This document shows positions 18,843 through 29,039 of a DNA stretch of 64,000 nucleotides, one piece after another; position 1 is the stretch's first letter, and every line of letters begins with the position of its first letter. This stretch comes from Marinobacter szutsaonensis (GTDB lineage Bacteria; Pseudomonadota; Gammaproteobacteria; Pseudomonadales; Oleiphilaceae): positions 992,001-1,056,000 of the forward strand of contig NZ_BAAAFC010000001.1 in NCBI RefSeq assembly GCF_039523335.1, written 5' to 3'. Made by a program: the position numbers and the translations under genes. Under the pieces are notes generated by a model, which was not told the DNA's origin, made no database searches, and saw only the letters and a list, made by a program, of their open reading frames with translations.

Positions 18843-19265
18843 ATGTCGGACCGCAAACAGTTTATTGCCGTTATGGTTGTCGCAGCACTGTTCGTGGGCT
18901 GGCTGGGGTGGCGCAGTTTCGAGGTGATCAGCCTTAACGAACTGCTGAAATCCGACGAAACGGTCGCCGGTTACCCCTACCAGCACCGGGTGCTCCGGGT
19001 GGAGGGGGACACCGCGATCATGGGCTCTCTTCGGTCTCACTCCGTGTCCACGGAAGAAGCCCTCAGGGCGATCTTTCCGAGCATGCGGAATCTTCCGGAC
19101 AACCACCGGGACTGGCAAAGGGCAGAGCGGCAACTGGCGCAGGTGCAGGCCCGGGCCGGGGAAATCGTCCTCGCCGATCCGGGCATAGACCATGTCCGCT
19201 GGGAACTGGACGAAAACTGGTATCATCTGCTGCGCATGAAATCGAAAACCGACAAAGGCCTTTGA
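18843..19265 (+). CDS. Hypothetical membrane-anchored protein upstream of srkA
   Basis: A 140-residue protein with one N-terminal hydrophobic segment (FIAVMVVAALFVGWLGW) after MSDRKQ, so it is probably a type II anchored protein with a soluble periplasmic domain of about 115 residues. I recognise no domain. ATG 18843 has CGGAG upstream; the longer frame from 18768 lacks a ribosome binding site. The stop is 10 bp before the srkA start, so the two are likely cotranscribed. Confidence 0.8.
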   Translation: MSDRKQFIAVMVVAALFVGWLGWRSFEVISLNELLKSDETVAGYPYQHRVLRVEGDTAIMGSLRSHSVSTEEALRAIFPSMRNLPDNHRDWQRAERQLAQVQARAGEIVLADPGIDHVRWELDENWYHLLRMKSKTDKGL

Positions 19266-19275
19266 CCACACTCCT

Positions 19276-20292
19276 ATGCCCCATGACCCGCAACTGGCCG
19301 TATCCGGCCATCCCTACGACGCTCTCACTCCGGATGCCATCCTGGATGCCCTGGAAGAAGTGGGCTTTCCGGTCAGCGGGCGTCTGTTTGCCCTGAACAG
19401 CTACGAGAACCGGGTATATCAGGTCGGCATCGAGGACGAAACTCCGGTGATTGCCAAGTTCTACCGTCCGGGCCGCTGGAGCGAAGCCGCCATCCGCGAG
19501 GAACACAGCTTTACCCTGGAACTGGAGGAAGCAGGCATCCCGGTGGTGGCACCGATGGTCATGCCGGGCGGAGACACCCTGGGCGAGCACGGAGGTTTCC
19601 GGTTTGCAGTCTTCCCCCAGCGGGGCGGCCACGCGCCCGATACCAGCGTCACCGACACGCTGTTCCGGTTAGGGCAATGGCTGGGGCAACTCCATAACAT
19701 CGGGGCTCGCGAACCTTTCCATCATCGGCCCGCCTTTGCCCTGATGGAGGGCATAGAGACCAACAACCGGTTACTGGTTGAGGGCGACTGGATCCCGGAA
19801 GACCTGCGGCCGGCCTGGGACAGCCTGATACCGCAACTTCTGGAGCTGTGCGCCGCCCGCATCGACGATGCCGGCCCGCTGGATACCCTGCGGCTGCACG
19901 GCGATTGCCACGCCGGCAACATCCTGTGCCGGGATGAGCAGATGCTTTTTGTCGACCTGGACGATTGCCGCTCCGGCCCGGCCATCCAGGATATGTGGCT
20001 GCTGCTGAACGGCGAAGATCATGAGCGCGGTGCCCAGCTTGGCGAATTGTTGGAAGGCTACGAGATGTTCCGGGATTTCAATCGCCGGGAACGCCACCTG
20101 ATCGAGCCCCTGCGCTGCTACCGGCAGATCTCCCACTGCGCCTGGCTCGCAAAACGTTGGGACGATCCCGCCTTCCCCCGCTTCTTCCCCTGGTTTGCCC
20201 AGCCCCGGTTCTGGTCCGACCAGATCCTGTCCCTGCGGGAACAGATGGCGGCCCTGCAGGCCCCGGCCATCAGCATCCCCGGCCAGTACTGA
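19276..20292 (+). CDS. srkA: Stress response serine/threonine kinase SrkA (YihE/RdoA)
   Basis: SrkA is an aminoglycoside-phosphotransferase-fold protein kinase that protects E. coli from stress-induced death and counteracts toxin action. The 338-residue protein carries SYENRVYQVG in the N-lobe, the catalytic loop LHGDCHAGNIL (Asp at position 3 of HGD) and the metal-binding DLDDCRSGPAIQDMW. Length and motifs match the family throughout. In enterobacteria srkA is followed by dsbA; here it is followed by a small membrane protein and cmoA. Confidence 0.94.
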   Translation: MPHDPQLAVSGHPYDALTPDAILDALEEVGFPVSGRLFALNSYENRVYQVGIEDETPVIAKFYRPGRWSEAAIREEHSFTLELEEAGIPVVAPMVMPGGDTLGEHGGFRFAVFPQRGGHAPDTSVTDTLFRLGQWLGQLHNIGAREPFHHRPAFALMEGIETNNRLLVEGDWIPEDLRPAWDSLIPQLLELCAARIDDAGPLDTLRLHGDCHAGNILCRDEQMLFVDLDDCRSGPAIQDMWLLLNGEDHERGAQLGELLEGYEMFRDFNRRERHLIEPLRCYRQISHCAWLAKRWDDPAFPRFFPWFAQPRFWSDQILSLREQMAALQAPAISIPGQY

Positions 20293-20324
20293 CCAAATTT
20301 CATTCACTTCACAACGAGGTAGGC

Positions 20325-20684
20325 ATGAGCCAGAGTGAAGCCCGTTATACCGTTCGCAGTCTGATTGTCACCGCCGTGGTCTCCATCGTGGGTACCATCC
20401 TGGCACTGGAGACGTCAGGCCGGATCGACCACTCGGATAACAAGGATCACGTGCCGGTCGGCGAATTCGAGGCCATCCACGTGACACCAGAGGAGCCATT
20501 CCGGATGTCGCCCAAGGCGTCGGAACTGCATGCGGCCTGCGAGAACGGCTACCTGGCGATTGCCGCTGATGTGGATCCCTCGTTCCGGGGTATCCTTGTC
20601 GATTACAAGAACCGAGGGGTTCGTTGCCGCCGCCCGTCCCCGACTGGGCCCGCTGTCCCGGAACAGGGAGCCGCGGATGAGTAG
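20325..20684 (+). CDS. Small hypothetical protein with one transmembrane segment
   Basis: A 119-residue protein with an N-terminal hydrophobic helix (SLIVTAVVSIVGTILAL) and a soluble C-terminal part containing a single cysteine pair region (HAACENG, GVRCRRP). Start ATG 20325 has GAGGTAGGC upstream. The stop overlaps the cmoA start by 8 bp, which argues that it is a real, coupled gene. No family was recognised. Confidence 0.72.
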   Translation: MSQSEARYTVRSLIVTAVVSIVGTILALETSGRIDHSDNKDHVPVGEFEAIHVTPEEPFRMSPKASELHAACENGYLAIAADVDPSFRGILVDYKNRGVRCRRPSPTGPAVPEQGAADE

Positions 20685-21441
20685 AGAGAAAGCACCACCC
20701 CAACCGCCGGAACAGGCCACCGACCGCCTGTTTGCCACTGAGCGAAAACCGGAGGACTTCCGTTTCGACGCCTCGGTGGCTCGGGTTTTCCCGGACATGA
20801 TTCGTCGCTCGGTACCCGGCTACACCACCATCATCCCGATGATCGAAGTGATCACCGAGCAGTACGCCCAGCCCGGCTCCAATTGCTATGATCTGGGCTG
20901 CTCGCTGGGCGCCTCCACCCTGGCCATGCGCCATGGTATTGGTGACAAAGACTGCCAGCTGTTCGGAGTGGATAACTCGGCGGCGATGATTGAGCGCTGT
21001 GAACATTACATCGCACTGGACGACTCCTCGCTTCCGGTTGCCCTGCGCTGTGAAGACATTCTGGATACCGAACTGAGCAATGCCTCAGTTACCACTCTGA
21101 ATTTCACCCTCCAGTTCGTGCCACCGGAACAGCGGGCAGAACTCCTGGCCCGCATCGCATCGGCGACACGTCCCGGCGGGGTGCTGATCCTGTCCGAGAA
21201 GATCCGTTTCGAGTCGGAACAGGAGCAGGAAATCCAGACCCGGCTGCACCATGAGTTCAAGCGGGCCAACGGTTATTCGGATCTGGAAATCAGTCAGAAG
21301 CGCTCAGCCATCGAGCAGGTGCTGATTCCGGAGACCCTGGCCGCGCACCGCGAACGGTTGCTTGGTGCCAGTTTCGACCACGTGCTGCTGTGGTACCAGT
21401 GTTTCAACTTTGTCTCCATGCTAGCCATCAAGGCCGACTGA
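20677..21441 (+). CDS. cmoA: Carboxy-S-adenosyl-L-methionine synthase
   Basis: CmoA makes carboxy-SAM from SAM and prephenate, for the cmo5U modification of tRNA wobble uridine. The 254-residue protein shows DRLFA near the start, FDASVARVFPDMIRRSVPGY, the SAM loop YDLGCSLGASTLAMR and GVDNSAAMIERC. ATG 20677 overlaps the previous gene. cmoB follows 14 bp later and completes the pathway. Confidence 0.97.
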   Translation: MSREKAPPQPPEQATDRLFATERKPEDFRFDASVARVFPDMIRRSVPGYTTIIPMIEVITEQYAQPGSNCYDLGCSLGASTLAMRHGIGDKDCQLFGVDNSAAMIERCEHYIALDDSSLPVALRCEDILDTELSNASVTTLNFTLQFVPPEQRAELLARIASATRPGGVLILSEKIRFESEQEQEIQTRLHHEFKRANGYSDLEISQKRSAIEQVLIPETLAAHRERLLGASFDHVLLWYQCFNFVSMLAIKAD

Positions 21442-21455
21442 GTTATCTATCTGCA

Positions 21456-22448
21456 ATGAAAACTTTCGACTGGAAACGTTATTTCAACCCGGTTCTGTCC
21501 GACCTTGATGGCCAGGGTCTACAGGATTGGGCAGAGAGCCTGCGCACACAGTTCACCCACAAATTCGAGGAAGCGCCCCACGGAGACCTGGGCCGGTGGC
21601 TGCGGGCTGTGGATACCCTGCCCCGGTTGCCGGATGTTCGCGGGCAGTTGAATGCCCCGGCCATCACCCTGGAAACCGCTCAGGCACTGACGGAGGCGGA
21701 GAAACAAAACCTGGAAGCGGGATTGCGGGGGCTGATGCCTTGGCGCAAGGGCCCGTTCCGGTTCTTTGATACCTTCATTGACACCGAATGGCGATCAGAC
21801 TGGAAATGGGACCGGGTCGCTCCCCACCTGTCAGACCTCAACGGCCGGCAGATCCTGGATGTAGGATGTGGCTCCGGCTACCACTGCTGGCGCATGTATG
21901 GCGCCGGCGCCCGGCGGGTCGTCGGTATCGATCCCGGCCTGCTGTTCCTGTTCCAGTTCCTCGCAGTGAAAAACTATCTCGGGGAGGTTCCGGTCGACCT
22001 GTTGCCGGTGCGAATGGAAGACCTGCCTACCAACCTGGAGATCTTTGACACCACTTTCTCCATGGGCGTGCTCTACCATCGGCGCTCGCCCCTGGATCAC
22101 CTCCTGGAACTCAAGAGCACCCTGCGCCGGGGCGGCGAACTGGTTCTGGAAACCCTGGTGGTGGACGGGCCGGAAGGCTACAGCCTGATGCCCGAAGACC
22201 GCTATGGCCAGATGCGCAATGTCTGGTTCCTGCCCAGCTGCGACACCCTGTTGCGCTGGCTGCAACGCACCGGGTTCCGGGACGCAAAAGTGGTGGATGT
22301 CACCGAAACCACCACCGAGGAGCAGCGATCCACGGACTGGATGCGTTTCAATTCATTGCAGGATTTTCTCGACCCGGAGGATCCTTCGAAAACCGTGGAG
22401 GGCTATCCGGGTCCGAAACGTGCCACACTGATTGCCACCAAACCCTGA
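21456..22448 (+). CDS. cmoB: tRNA 5-carboxymethoxyuridine methyltransferase CmoB
   Basis: CmoB transfers the carboxymethyl group from carboxy-SAM to 5-hydroxyuridine at position 34 of several tRNAs. The 330-residue protein has an N-terminal helical domain and a Rossmann domain with ILDVGCGSGYHCWRM, VVGIDPGLLFLFQF and FSMGVLYHRRSPL, all typical of the family. The ORF extends upstream to 21390, but that part lies inside cmoA; ATG 21456 is the natural start. A strong terminator follows at once. Confidence 0.97.
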   Translation: MKTFDWKRYFNPVLSDLDGQGLQDWAESLRTQFTHKFEEAPHGDLGRWLRAVDTLPRLPDVRGQLNAPAITLETAQALTEAEKQNLEAGLRGLMPWRKGPFRFFDTFIDTEWRSDWKWDRVAPHLSDLNGRQILDVGCGSGYHCWRMYGAGARRVVGIDPGLLFLFQFLAVKNYLGEVPVDLLPVRMEDLPTNLEIFDTTFSMGVLYHRRSPLDHLLELKSTLRRGGELVLETLVVDGPEGYSLMPEDRYGQMRNVWFLPSCDTLLRWLQRTGFRDAKVVDVTETTTEEQRSTDWMRFNSLQDFLDPEDPSKTVEGYPGPKRATLIATKP

Positions 22449-22452
22449 AACA

Positions 22453-22481
22453 AGAAAGCCCCGCGACTTGCGGGGCTTTCT
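22453..22481. terminator. Bidirectional terminator between cmoB and purA
   Basis: A 12-bp perfect stem AGAAAGCCCCGC/GCGGGGCTTTCT with loop GACTT (22465-22469), placed between convergent stops of cmoB and purA. Confidence 0.85.
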
Positions 22482-22504
22482 GTTTATGGCGGAGCTCTTG
22501 TCCC

Positions 22505-23809
<1,305 letters not shown>

Positions 23810-23814
23810 TCAAT

Positions 23815-24996
23815 TCAGTCCAGCGATTCGACGACCCATTCGCCGTCCTTCTTCACCAATTGCCGGTCACACCCGCGGGTGGCAGGGTTAACACCCTCAT
23901 CCTCCGGCAATGCCCGGATAACCGTTTCCGTTTTTCTCAGGTCCGAAACCGCCCCTTCCAGAGTCGGATCCTGGTCTGCCGGCGCCCAAACCGCGCCGTT
24001 TTTCTTTACTGTCCGCTCGCCCAGGGACACCAGCGCCCGGATATCGAGACTGAAGCCCGTGGCAGGACGGGGACGGCCAAAGTCACTGCCAATGGCATCG
24101 TAGCGGCCTCCCTTGGCAACGGAATCCCCGTGGCCAGGCACATAGGCCGCAAACACCAGTCCGGTGTGGTAGTTGTAGCCCCGGAGCTCGCAGAAATCGA
24201 AACCGAAGCTCACTTCCGGGAAGTCCCGGGTCAGCATGTTCGCCACACGGTCCAGCTTGTCGAGGGCGGCATCCAGAGACTCGGAGGCACCGCTGAGGAT
24301 CTTCCGTGCTTCGACCAGCGCCTCGGGGCCACCGCTCACCCGCGCCAGCTTACGGAGCCGGCTGCCGGCGGACCCTTCCGGGCAATCACCCAGGAGCACA
24401 TCAAGTTCCGGTACCGATTTCCGGGCCATGGCATCAAAGATGGTTTCTTCGGTATCCCGATCGAAATCCGCCTCACCAATCAGGCTCTCGTAGATCGCCA
24501 CGTGCGCCAGGTCCAGGTGAATGCGCGGCAGGCCGGCAACCCGGAGGGTTTCCAGCATCAGGCTGATCACTTCCATATCCGCCGATTCGGAGGCACTGCC
24601 AAACAGCTCGCAACCGGCCTGGATTGGCGTCCGCCCCGTCAGCATGTGGCGCGGTCGGGTATGCAGCACATGGCCGGCATAGCAAAGACGGGTAATACCT
24701 TCCTGGCCCAGGGTATGGGCATCGATGCGGGCGGCCTGTGGAGTCATGTCGGCACGAACACCCATCATCCGGCCGGTAAGCTGGTCGGTCAGCTTGAAAG
24801 TCTGCAGTTCCAGGTCATGCCCGGTACCGGTAAACAGGGATTCCAGGTATTCGATGAGGGGCGGGATGACCAGCTGGTAGCCCCAGCGTTGGCAGGTATC
24901 CATTACGTCCCGGCGCAGGGATTCGATCCGTCCGGCCAGCGGCGGCAGAATGTCCTCTACCCCGTCCGGCAGTAACCAGCGATCAGATACTGTCAT
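23815..24996 (-). CDS. hisZ: ATP phosphoribosyltransferase regulatory subunit
   Basis: HisZ is a histidyl-tRNA synthetase paralogue that forms the first histidine-biosynthesis enzyme with short-form HisG. The 393-residue protein has class II synthetase motifs (ADMTPQAARIDAH, RIHLDLAHV, GGRYDAIGSDFG) but no anticodon-binding domain, and YYHTG-type motif GYNYHTGLVFAAY. A short hisG must lie elsewhere. It is cotranscribed with purA. Confidence 0.95.
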   Translation of the reverse strand: MTVSDRWLLPDGVEDILPPLAGRIESLRRDVMDTCQRWGYQLVIPPLIEYLESLFTGTGHDLELQTFKLTDQLTGRMMGVRADMTPQAARIDAHTLGQEGITRLCYAGHVLHTRPRHMLTGRTPIQAGCELFGSASESADMEVISLMLETLRVAGLPRIHLDLAHVAIYESLIGEADFDRDTEETIFDAMARKSVPELDVLLGDCPEGSAGSRLRKLARVSGGPEALVEARKILSGASESLDAALDKLDRVANMLTRDFPEVSFGFDFCELRGYNYHTGLVFAAYVPGHGDSVAKGGRYDAIGSDFGRPRPATGFSLDIRALVSLGERTVKKNGAVWAPADQDPTLEGAVSDLRKTETVIRALPEDEGVNPATRGCDRQLVKKDGEWVVESLD

Positions 24997-25123
24997 GAGA
25001 TTCCGTTGTCTGTTATTCCCGCAACAGCCAGATGGCCGCGGGGAGCACTCAGGATTTGCGGCGAAGTCGTGGGTCAGAAAACCCGATACAAAACCGGCCG
25101 AATTTTACACGGTTGTCGGGCAC

Positions 25124-25155
25124 AAAAAAACCGGAATACGAAGGTATTCCGGTTT
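25124..25155 (-). terminator. Intrinsic terminator after hflC
   Basis: Perfect 12-bp stem AAACCGGAATAC/GTATTCCGGTTT (25128-25139, 25144-25155), loop GAAG on plus, with a T tract on the minus strand (A run 25124-25130). It closes the nnr-to-hflC block and separates it from hisZ-purA. Confidence 0.88.
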
Positions 25156-25172
25156 CCTGCTTCAAACCCGGA

Positions 25173-26051
25173 TCAGTTGGTGGCGCCCATAGGATCCTTC
25201 AGGAACCTGAGGAAGTCGCTGTCCGAGTCGATGACCATGATGTCATCCTTGCTGGAGAACGCATTCTGGTACGCCGTAATGCTGCGATAGAAGCTGTAGA
25301 ACTCCTCATCCTGGCTGTAAGCATCGGCGTAGATACGCGCGGCCTCGCCATCACCCTCACCGCGCAACTCTTCGGACTTGGCAAAAGCCTCTGCCAGAAT
25401 CACGGTTTGCTGACGATCGGCATCGGCGCGAATACCTTCCGCTGCCTCACGACCGCGGGAACGGAATTCCTGAGCCAGCTTTTCCCGCTCGGTCGCCATA
25501 CGGCGATAGACGTTCTCGCTGACCTGTTGGGGCAGTTCGATGGCCTTGACCCGGATATCCAGCACCCGGATACCGAATTCATCAACGGACGTCTCGTTAA
25601 CCTGGTCCCGCAGGGAGTGCATCAACTCATCCCGCTGACCGGAAACCACCTCGTGCATGGTACGCACACCGAACTCGTTGCGCAGGCCGTTGTCCACCCG
25701 TGAGGACAGCAGGGACTGGGCACGGAACTCGTCACCACCGGTTGACCGGTAAAAGGTGTCCACATCGGCAATCTGCCACGCGATGTAGGAGTCCACGTCC
25801 AGGGGTTTCTTCTCGACGGTCAGGTACTGATGGGCCGGAAGGTCCGTGGTCAGCACCCGTACGTCAAACTCCCTGACCTGATCAATCACCGGCACTTTGA
25901 AGTGGATCCCCGCCGGGATGTTGGTTTCAATCAGCTCACCGAAGCGCAGCAGAACGCCCCGGTGGGTTTCCGGAATGATGTAGACACTGGCCGACACCAC
26001 CAGAACAACGATCAAGGCACCGGCAAGGCCGATAATACTTTTCGGACCCAT
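25173..26051 (-). CDS. hflC: HflC, FtsH protease modulator
   Basis: SPFH-domain membrane protein that with HflK forms the large cage around FtsH. The 292-residue protein has one N-terminal membrane segment (GLAGALIVVLVVSASVYII), the SPFH domain (ETHRGVLLRFGE onwards) and a long charged helix with QEFRSRGREAAEGIRADAD. It starts 3 bp after hflK, so the subunits are coupled. Confidence 0.97.
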   Translation of the reverse strand: MGPKSIIGLAGALIVVLVVSASVYIIPETHRGVLLRFGELIETNIPAGIHFKVPVIDQVREFDVRVLTTDLPAHQYLTVEKKPLDVDSYIAWQIADVDTFYRSTGGDEFRAQSLLSSRVDNGLRNEFGVRTMHEVVSGQRDELMHSLRDQVNETSVDEFGIRVLDIRVKAIELPQQVSENVYRRMATEREKLAQEFRSRGREAAEGIRADADRQQTVILAEAFAKSEELRGEGDGEAARIYADAYSQDEEFYSFYRSITAYQNAFSSKDDIMVIDSDSDFLRFLKDPMGATN

Positions 26052-26054
26052 TGA

Positions 26055-27254
26055 TTATCTCCCCGTTCTGGAATTGGTGGCCTGACGATTACGCAGTTCA
26101 CGCAACACTTCGTCAGTCACTGACTGGATATCCACCTGGCCGCTCATGGAACCGGTGTTACCGGAGCTGTCACGACCACTGGTCACCGTGTTGCGCTTGA
26201 TCATCTGATCCAGTGGCAGGTACATCATGTTGTTAGAAGACTTGGTGTCGACAAACACCTTGCTGGTGTTGGACATCACATTTTCCAGAGCCTGGATGTA
26301 CATCCGTTCACGAGTGACCCGGGGCGCGTCGGAATACACCGCCAGCAGATCCAGATAACGGGCGGTTTCACCGCGCGCGGTCTCTACAACCCGCGACTTG
26401 TAGGCGTTCGCCTCCTCGATCAGGCGCTGCGCCCGACCACGGGCCTCGGGAACGATCTTGTTCCGGTAAGTCTCGGCTTCCTCGATCGAGCGCTGCTCAT
26501 CCTCGCGGGCACGCTGAACTTCCCGGAACGCATCCTGGACCGGACCAGGCGGCTGGGTGCTTTCAACGTTCACACGAACGATCCGAAGACCCGCACCGTA
26601 ATCCTGCAGGAAAGCCTGGAGCCGCTGCTCCACGTTGATCGCCAACTCGGCACGGCCCTCGGTAAGCACGTCATCCAGAGTGGCACTGCCCACTTCATGG
26701 CGCAGGGCACTGTCGGTGGCAAATGCCAAAGCCTGGTTGGAGTCACGCACGTTCAGCACGTAGTCCCGGGCATTGCTGACCTGGTACTGCACCTGAAGGT
26801 CAACGGTGACCAGGTTTTCGTCCTGGGTCAGCATCTGGCCCGCGGATTCGGCGCTACGTACGTTGGTTACCCGAACCTTGCGCACATCGTCAATCAGAGG
26901 CACTTTGAAGCGAAGCCCCGGGTCTTCAGTACGGGAATATTCGCCAAAGCGAAGCACGACGGCCCGCTCCTGCTCGTCCACAGTGTAAAAGGACTGGTAA
27001 ACGACGTAACCGACGACCAGTATCGCCGCCAGGGCAATAACAGCACCGAAGCCTCCGGCACTACCGCCAGAGCCACTATCGCCGCCTCCAGACTTGCCGC
27101 CTTTGCCGCCCAACATCTTGTTGAGCTTGTCCAGGCCCTTTTTCAGCGCCTCGTCGAGGTCTGGCGGCCCCTGATCATTGCCGCCGCGACGACCACCACC
27201 GGTCCCCCAGGGATCGTTGTCGTTACGGTTTCCACCCGGTTCGTTCCAGGCCAT
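26055..27254 (-). CDS. hflK: HflK, FtsH protease modulator
   Basis: A 399-residue partner of HflC. It has the Gly/Asp-rich cytosolic N-terminus (MAWNEPGGNRNDNDPWG and a second glycine cluster), one membrane segment (GAVIALAAILVVGYVVY), and the SPFH core with DEQERAVVLRFGEYSR and ARGRAQRLIEEANAYKSRVV. It lies 78 bp downstream of hflX. Confidence 0.97.
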   Translation of the reverse strand: MAWNEPGGNRNDNDPWGTGGGRRGGNDQGPPDLDEALKKGLDKLNKMLGGKGGKSGGGDSGSGGSAGGFGAVIALAAILVVGYVVYQSFYTVDEQERAVVLRFGEYSRTEDPGLRFKVPLIDDVRKVRVTNVRSAESAGQMLTQDENLVTVDLQVQYQVSNARDYVLNVRDSNQALAFATDSALRHEVGSATLDDVLTEGRAELAINVEQRLQAFLQDYGAGLRIVRVNVESTQPPGPVQDAFREVQRAREDEQRSIEEAETYRNKIVPEARGRAQRLIEEANAYKSRVVETARGETARYLDLLAVYSDAPRVTRERMYIQALENVMSNTSKVFVDTKSSNNMMYLPLDQMIKRNTVTSGRDSSGNTGSMSGQVDIQSVTDEVLRELRNRQATNSRTGR

Positions 27255-27332
27255 AGTGCTCTCCGTTCCTATACTTGTCGAATGGCTGCAAATACTAGGG
27301 ATTTATATGCGCCCCGGCAACCGTTTACGCTC

Positions 27333-28631
27333 TCAGGCGTGGCTGTCTTCAAGGCGAATCTCATGTTCTTTCACTCCTGCCCGGCTCAACAACTGGAGCC
27401 AGTCCCGGTTCTGCAGGCGAACTTCCACCACGCTGTCACCGGTTTCCCGGTGCTCTTCGCTGAGCACTGAGCCGGCCTCGTGCAGCAAGGCCCGTAACTT
27501 GCCGTCAGCGGGGCCGAGCAGTACGAAATGGTGCACGACATCCTCGGCCAGGCGTTCAACAATGGCATCAAACAGGATGTCGAGCCCTTCTCCGCTCACC
27601 GCCGACACCCAGACCCGCACCGGGACACCCTCTTCATTGCGGTCTATCCGGGGCGCGAATCCGTCCAGCAGGTCGATCTTGTTGAACACCTGTAATACGG
27701 GAATTTCGTCCGCTCCGATCTCAGCCAGGACGCTTTCAACCTGTTCGATGTTGTCGTCGCGACGACCATCGTAGCAGTCGATTATGTGCAACAGCAGGCT
27801 GGCTTCGGTGGTCTCTTCCAGGGTCGCCCGAAAGGCTTCCACCAGTTTGTGCGGCAGGTGCCGGATAAATCCGACCGTGTCCGCCAATACGACCGGACCG
27901 ATGTCCGGAAGTTCCAGACGCCGCAACGTGGGATCCAGGGTTGCGAACAACTGGTTGGCAGCGTAGACGGTGGAGGTGGTCAGCCGGTTGAACAGGGTGG
28001 ACTTGCCGGCGTTGGTGTAACCCACCAGCGAGACCGTGGGGATGTCCGCCCTGTGCCTGGCACGGCGCCCCTGGTTCCGCTGCCTGCGGACCTTTTCCAG
28101 GCGCTTGTGGATAGACTTGATTCGCTCACGCAACAGGCGGCGGTCGGTCTCGAGCTGGGTTTCACCCGGGCCCCGCAGGCCGATACCACCCTTCTGCCGC
28201 TCGAGGTGCGTCCAGCCGCGAACCAGCCGGGTAGACATGTGCTCGAGCTGGGCCAGCTCCACCTGCAGCTTGCCCTCGTGGGTCCTGGCCCTCTGGGCAA
28301 AAATATCGAGGATGACGCCGGTGCGATCCAGCACACGGCACTTGAGTTCACGCTCGATATTCCGCTCCTGACTGGGACTCAGGGCATGATTGAACAGCAC
28401 CACGTCCGCCTCGGAGGCGGTGATGGTATCACGGATCTCTTCCAGCTTACCTTCACCCACAAACAGACGCGGGCTCGGCTGCTTGCGCGAGCCGGTGACC
28501 ACAGCCACGGGCTCCACACCGGCAGAGGTCACCAGCTCCCGGAACTCTTCCAGGTCTTCGGAATCCTCGTAGGCGGTAAAATCAATGTGAACCAGCACCG
28601 CCCGTTCGCCGACATCAGGACGCTCAAACAA
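27333..28631 (-). CDS. hflX: Ribosome-associated GTPase HflX
   Basis: HflX splits stalled or heat-damaged 70S ribosomes. The 432-residue protein has the N-terminal glycine-rich HflX domain (ARTHEGKLQVELAQL, GGIGLRGPGETQLETDRR) and a G domain with VGYTNAGKSTLFN, DTVGFIRHLPH and NKIDLL. The start is TTG 28631 (MFERPDVGERAVLVHI by initiator rule), which aligns with known HflX starts; there is no suitable ATG. The hfq-hflX gap holds a branched hairpin with a T tract, so hflX expression may be attenuated relative to hfq. Confidence 0.97.
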   Translation of the reverse strand: MFERPDVGERAVLVHIDFTAYEDSEDLEEFRELVTSAGVEPVAVVTGSRKQPSPRLFVGEGKLEEIRDTITASEADVVLFNHALSPSQERNIERELKCRVLDRTGVILDIFAQRARTHEGKLQVELAQLEHMSTRLVRGWTHLERQKGGIGLRGPGETQLETDRRLLRERIKSIHKRLEKVRRQRNQGRRARHRADIPTVSLVGYTNAGKSTLFNRLTTSTVYAANQLFATLDPTLRRLELPDIGPVVLADTVGFIRHLPHKLVEAFRATLEETTEASLLLHIIDCYDGRRDDNIEQVESVLAEIGADEIPVLQVFNKIDLLDGFAPRIDRNEEGVPVRVWVSAVSGEGLDILFDAIVERLAEDVVHHFVLLGPADGKLRALLHEAGSVLSEEHRETGDSVVEVRLQNRDWLQLLSRAGVKEHEIRLEDSHA

Positions 28632-28668
28632 CTTGTACAGACTCCCTGGTCATCAGAATCGACCCCTC

Positions 28669-28726
28669 AGAAAAACAAACACCCGCGCACCTGGAGCCGC
28701 GGGACGGCTCTTCGGAAACGCGGGTG
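28669..28726 (-). terminator. Branched terminator-like hairpin between hfq and hflX
   Basis: On the minus strand, outer stem CACCCGCG/CGCGGGTG (28680-28687 with 28719-28726) encloses an inner hairpin GAGCCG/CGGCTC (28694-28699 with 28705-28710). It is followed by a T-rich tract (AAAAACAAA on plus, 28670-28679). It sits 23 bp after the hfq stop. It likely ends part of the hfq transcripts and lets some continue into hflX. Confidence 0.65.
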
Positions 28727-28749
28727 GCAATACCGGGAAAGCGGCTGTA

Positions 28750-29001
28750 TCAGTCTTCAGACTCGCCCTCTCCTCCCGGAGCTTGCTGCGGAATGCGGAC
28801 ATTGCGGGCAGGAACCACAGTGGAAATTGCGTGCTTGTAGACCATCTGGCTGACAGTATTTTTCAGCAAAATCACGAACTGGTCGAAAGACTCAATCTGG
28901 CCCTGAAGCTTGATACCGTTGACCAGAAAGATGGAAACCGGGATGCGCTCCTTGCGCAATGCATTGAGGTAAGGGTCTTGTAAGGAATGCCCTTTTGACA
29001 T
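28750..29001 (-). CDS. hfq: RNA chaperone Hfq
   Basis: Hexameric Sm-like protein pairing small RNAs with mRNAs. At 83 residues it is the short, Pseudomonas-type form. Sm1 ([21 protein letters not shown], here positions 9-29) and Sm2 with the [10 protein letters not shown] motif are intact; the acidic tail ends EGESED. It follows miaA by 38 bp, as in most gammaproteobacteria. Confidence 0.98.
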   Translation of the reverse strand: MSKGHSLQDPYLNALRKERIPVSIFLVNGIKLQGQIESFDQFVILLKNTVSQMVYKHAISTVVPARNVRIPQQAPGGEGESED

Positions 29002-29039
29002 GTGTGTTCTCCTGTTTTTTAAGTAGATGCAGATCGTCG

